Source: Oscillospiraceae bacterium
GTDB taxonomy: Bacteria > Bacillota > Clostridia > Oscillospirales > Acutalibacteraceae
Reading direction: 5' to 3'
Assembly: GCA_003520555.1 (NCBI GenBank)
Contig: DOUO01000087.1
Span: 1 to 7,890, forward strand
Length of the DNA stretch: 7,890 bases
Both the position numbers and the translations under genes were made by a program. Of the stretch, positions 7,131-7,890 are shown piece by piece. The stretch's first letter is position 1, and every line of letters starts with the position of its first letter. The notes beneath the pieces were generated by a model. It did not search any database, was not told the DNA's origin, and saw only the letters and a program-made list of their open reading frames with translations.

Positions 7131-7165
7131 AAACGGGGCTGTAAAATCAGTCCCGTTTCTGTTTG
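7131..7165 (+). terminator. Rho-independent terminator closing the nusA-infB operon
   Basis: An 11-bp stem (7131-7141 with 7148-7158; AAACGGGGCTG against CAGTCCCGTTT, one G-U pair at 7138/7151) closes a 6-nt TAAAAT loop. The tail CTGTTTGTATTATT is T-rich though broken by G and A. It lies 14 bp after the truB stop, where an operon end is expected, and a new promoter follows about 30 bp later. Possible weakness: the T-run is imperfect, so termination may be partial or NusA-stimulated. Confidence 0.85.
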
Positions 7166-7179
7166 TATTATTATAAAAA

Positions 7180-7200
7180 TACGTCGAAAAGCTTGACGTA
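7180..7200. promoter_or_regulatory. Inverted repeat over the -35 box, candidate operator
   Basis: TACGTC (7180-7185) and GACGTA (7195-7200) are perfect inverted 6-bp arms separated by 9 bp, with a second small palindrome AAGCTT (7189-7194) between them. The right arm overlaps the TTGACG -35 hexamer (7193-7198). A dimeric repressor bound here would cover the promoter. It is not followed by a T-run, so it is unlikely to be a terminator. The symmetry is seen; binding by a regulator is inference. Confidence 0.4.
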
Positions 7201-7221
7201 AAACGCAAATGATAGTAAACT
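7193..7221 (+). promoter_or_regulatory. Sigma-A-like promoter for the 86-aa gene and PH-domain gene
   Basis: TTGACG (7193-7198, 5 of 6 consensus bases) and TAAACT (7216-7221, 4 of 6) are spaced by exactly 17 bp. Transcription would start near 7228, giving a leader of about 25 nt before ATG 7252. The promoter lies just after the operon terminator, which supports a separate transcription unit. The -10 box is only moderate. Confidence 0.6.
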
Positions 7222-7251
7222 GAAAACACAAAGAATAAAGGCGGCGGTACA

Positions 7252-7512
7252 ATGTTCGGCAGGGCAAAAAAGTACAAGGTGAATTATCAAGACGGCAGGG
7301 AATTTTTCCCCGGAGCAAAGGACAGCTATCGCGCCGGTGAAACGGTGGTCTTTTACTTCACGCTTGTCGCGACTGACACAAACTACACCTTTTATCTGAA
7401 CGGCAGGCGTTTTCAGCCCGAATATTGCGGCGGCAAGGGCTATAAAATCAGCTTTGTAATGCCCGAAGGCGACGTTGATTTCCGCGTCGAATCAAAAAAC
7501 ACAATGCTGTGA
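7252..7512 (+). CDS. Small protein of unknown function (86 aa), beta-rich
   Basis: I do not recognise a named family. The product begins MFGRAKKYKVNY, with a positive N-terminus (pI probably high), no signal peptide and no membrane segment. It has alternating hydrophobic stretches typical of beta strands: YKVNY (8-12), ETVVFYFTLV (30-39), YTFYLNG (45-51), YKISFVMPEGDVDFRVE (64-80). The phrase GETV...FVMPEGDVDF resembles the pattern seen at the ends of small extracellular beta-sandwich repeats (InlB B-repeat-like, with FTMPxxDVT), but here without a secretion signal, so the resemblance may be only structural. My impression is that similar short proteins occur in other clostridial genomes. ATG 7252 has AAAGG at 7237-7241, 10 nt upstream, a rather long spacing. 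Codon use resembles the operon genes, with no sign of recent transfer. It lies 40 bp before the PH-domain gene, probably cotranscribed. Confidence 0.8.
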   Translation: MFGRAKKYKVNYQDGREFFPGAKDSYRAGETVVFYFTLVATDTNYTFYLNGRRFQPEYCGGKGYKISFVMPEGDVDFRVESKNTML

Positions 7513-7537
7513 GGCGATGCTTCTTCGCCCGAAGCAT
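7513..7537 (+). other. Two mutually exclusive hairpins between the 86-aa gene and the PH-domain gene
   Basis: ATGCTTC (7517-7523) pairs with GAAGCAT (7531-7537) in a 7-bp stem with a 7-nt loop. Alternatively GGCGA (7513-7517) pairs with TCGCC (7525-7529). The two stems share bases and cannot form together. Neither is followed by a T-run. The next ribosome binding site begins 4 nt after the longer stem, so a role in RNA stability or in initiation on the second gene is possible. The fold is by eye only. Confidence 0.4.
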
Positions 7538-7552
7538 AGTAAAGGAGAACTT

Positions 7553-7890
7553 ATGATTGATTTTAAAAACAGCTCATATCTGAAGCTCAGACAGGTTAAA
7601 ATTCAGGAATTTGAAGACATTACGGCTCCGTTGCTTGTTGACGGCGAACACCTTGCGGCGGCGTACAAGAGCGTGCGCGACGGCGTTGTGTTCACAAACA
7701 AGCGCGTTATTTCCGTAAATGTTCAGGGTGTTACAGGCAAAAAACGTGACTTCACAAGCCTGCCGTATTCAAAGGTAACGGCTTTTTCGGTCGAAACCTC
7801 GGGTGTGTTTGATTTGGACAGCGAGCTTGATCTTTGGTTCAGCGGCTTGGGCAAGGTGGTTTTTGAATTTACCGGCAAGTGCAATATCAC
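7553..7890 (+). CDS. PH-domain protein (bPH_1 family), 3' end beyond the window
   Basis: The reading frame is open from ATG 7553 to the window edge, 112 codons, with AAAGGAG (7541-7547) 5 nt upstream. Motifs match the bacterial PH-like family bPH_1 (DUF1696) known from B. subtilis and other Firmicutes: LLVDGEHLAAAYKSVRDG (28-45), VVFTNKRVISVNVQGVTGKK (45-64), SLPYSKVTAFSVETSGVFDL (69-88, split at Thr76) and LDLWFSG (92-98). Family members are usually about 120-130 residues, so only some 10-15 residues should be missing. The family has a PH fold, with no signal peptide or membrane segment here; the bacterial members have no settled biochemical function, and some oligomerise in crystals. It follows the 86-aa gene by 40 bp on the same strand. 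Partial only because the window ends. Confidence 0.88.
   Translation, partial: MIDFKNSSYLKLRQVKIQEFEDITAPLLVDGEHLAAAYKSVRDGVVFTNKRVISVNVQGVTGKKRDFTSLPYSKVTAFSVETSGVFDLDSELDLWFSGLGKVVFEFTGKCNI

Noticed and set aside
6788..7318. A 176-codon open frame on the - strand across the truB end, the terminator and the start of the 86-aa gene
   Set aside because: It crosses a clear terminator and promoter and overlaps two supported genes; the translation is Arg/Pro/Phe-rich without recognisable motifs.

Overview
This window reads as the nusA-infB operon of a low- to mid-GC Gram-positive bacterium, most likely an uncultured member of Clostridia (Oscillospiraceae/Ruminococcaceae-like). The reasons are the gene order rimP-nusA-rnpM(ylxR)-ylxQ-infB-rbfA-nrnA-truB, a NusA without C-terminal AR domains, strong AGGAGG-type ribosome binding sites, and a bPH_1-type PH-domain gene of a kind common in Firmicutes. 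All ten genes are on the + strand. The assignment rests on gene order and on protein motifs recalled from memory; no database search was run.

Layout. Positions 1-97 hold the end of a promoter (extended -10 TGCTATAAT) and a short leader with an 11-bp hairpin that looks like the NusA-responsive attenuator known upstream of rimP-nusA in Firmicutes. Positions 98-4747 hold rimP, nusA, rnpM, ylxQ and infB, tightly packed. Positions 4748-4917 form a 170-bp gap with three or four degenerate copies of a 21-bp unit; the last copy carries a palindrome-like sequence that I recall as a dispersed bacterial repeat. Positions 4918-7116 hold rbfA, nrnA and truB with overlapping ends (translational coupling). 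A Rho-independent terminator at about 7131-7165 closes the operon.

From 7166 a second unit begins. It has its own sigma-A-like promoter (TTGACG-17-TAAACT) whose -35 box sits inside a perfect inverted repeat (TACGTC-N9-GACGTA), then an 86-residue protein that I cannot assign to a named family, then a PH-domain protein cut off by the window end.

How it works together. The operon couples transcription elongation and termination (NusA), small-subunit maturation (RimP, RbfA), translation initiation (IF2), RNase P modulation (RnpM/YlxR), a k-turn-binding L7Ae-like protein (YlxQ), nano-RNA/pAp turnover (NrnA) and tRNA psi55 formation (TruB). The operon itself is conserved housekeeping. The less ordinary material is in the non-coding parts (leader hairpin, 21-bp repeat block, inverted repeat over the second promoter) and in the small two-gene unit at the end. 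I see no mobile element, CRISPR array, rRNA or tRNA, and no gene-free stretch longer than 170 bp.
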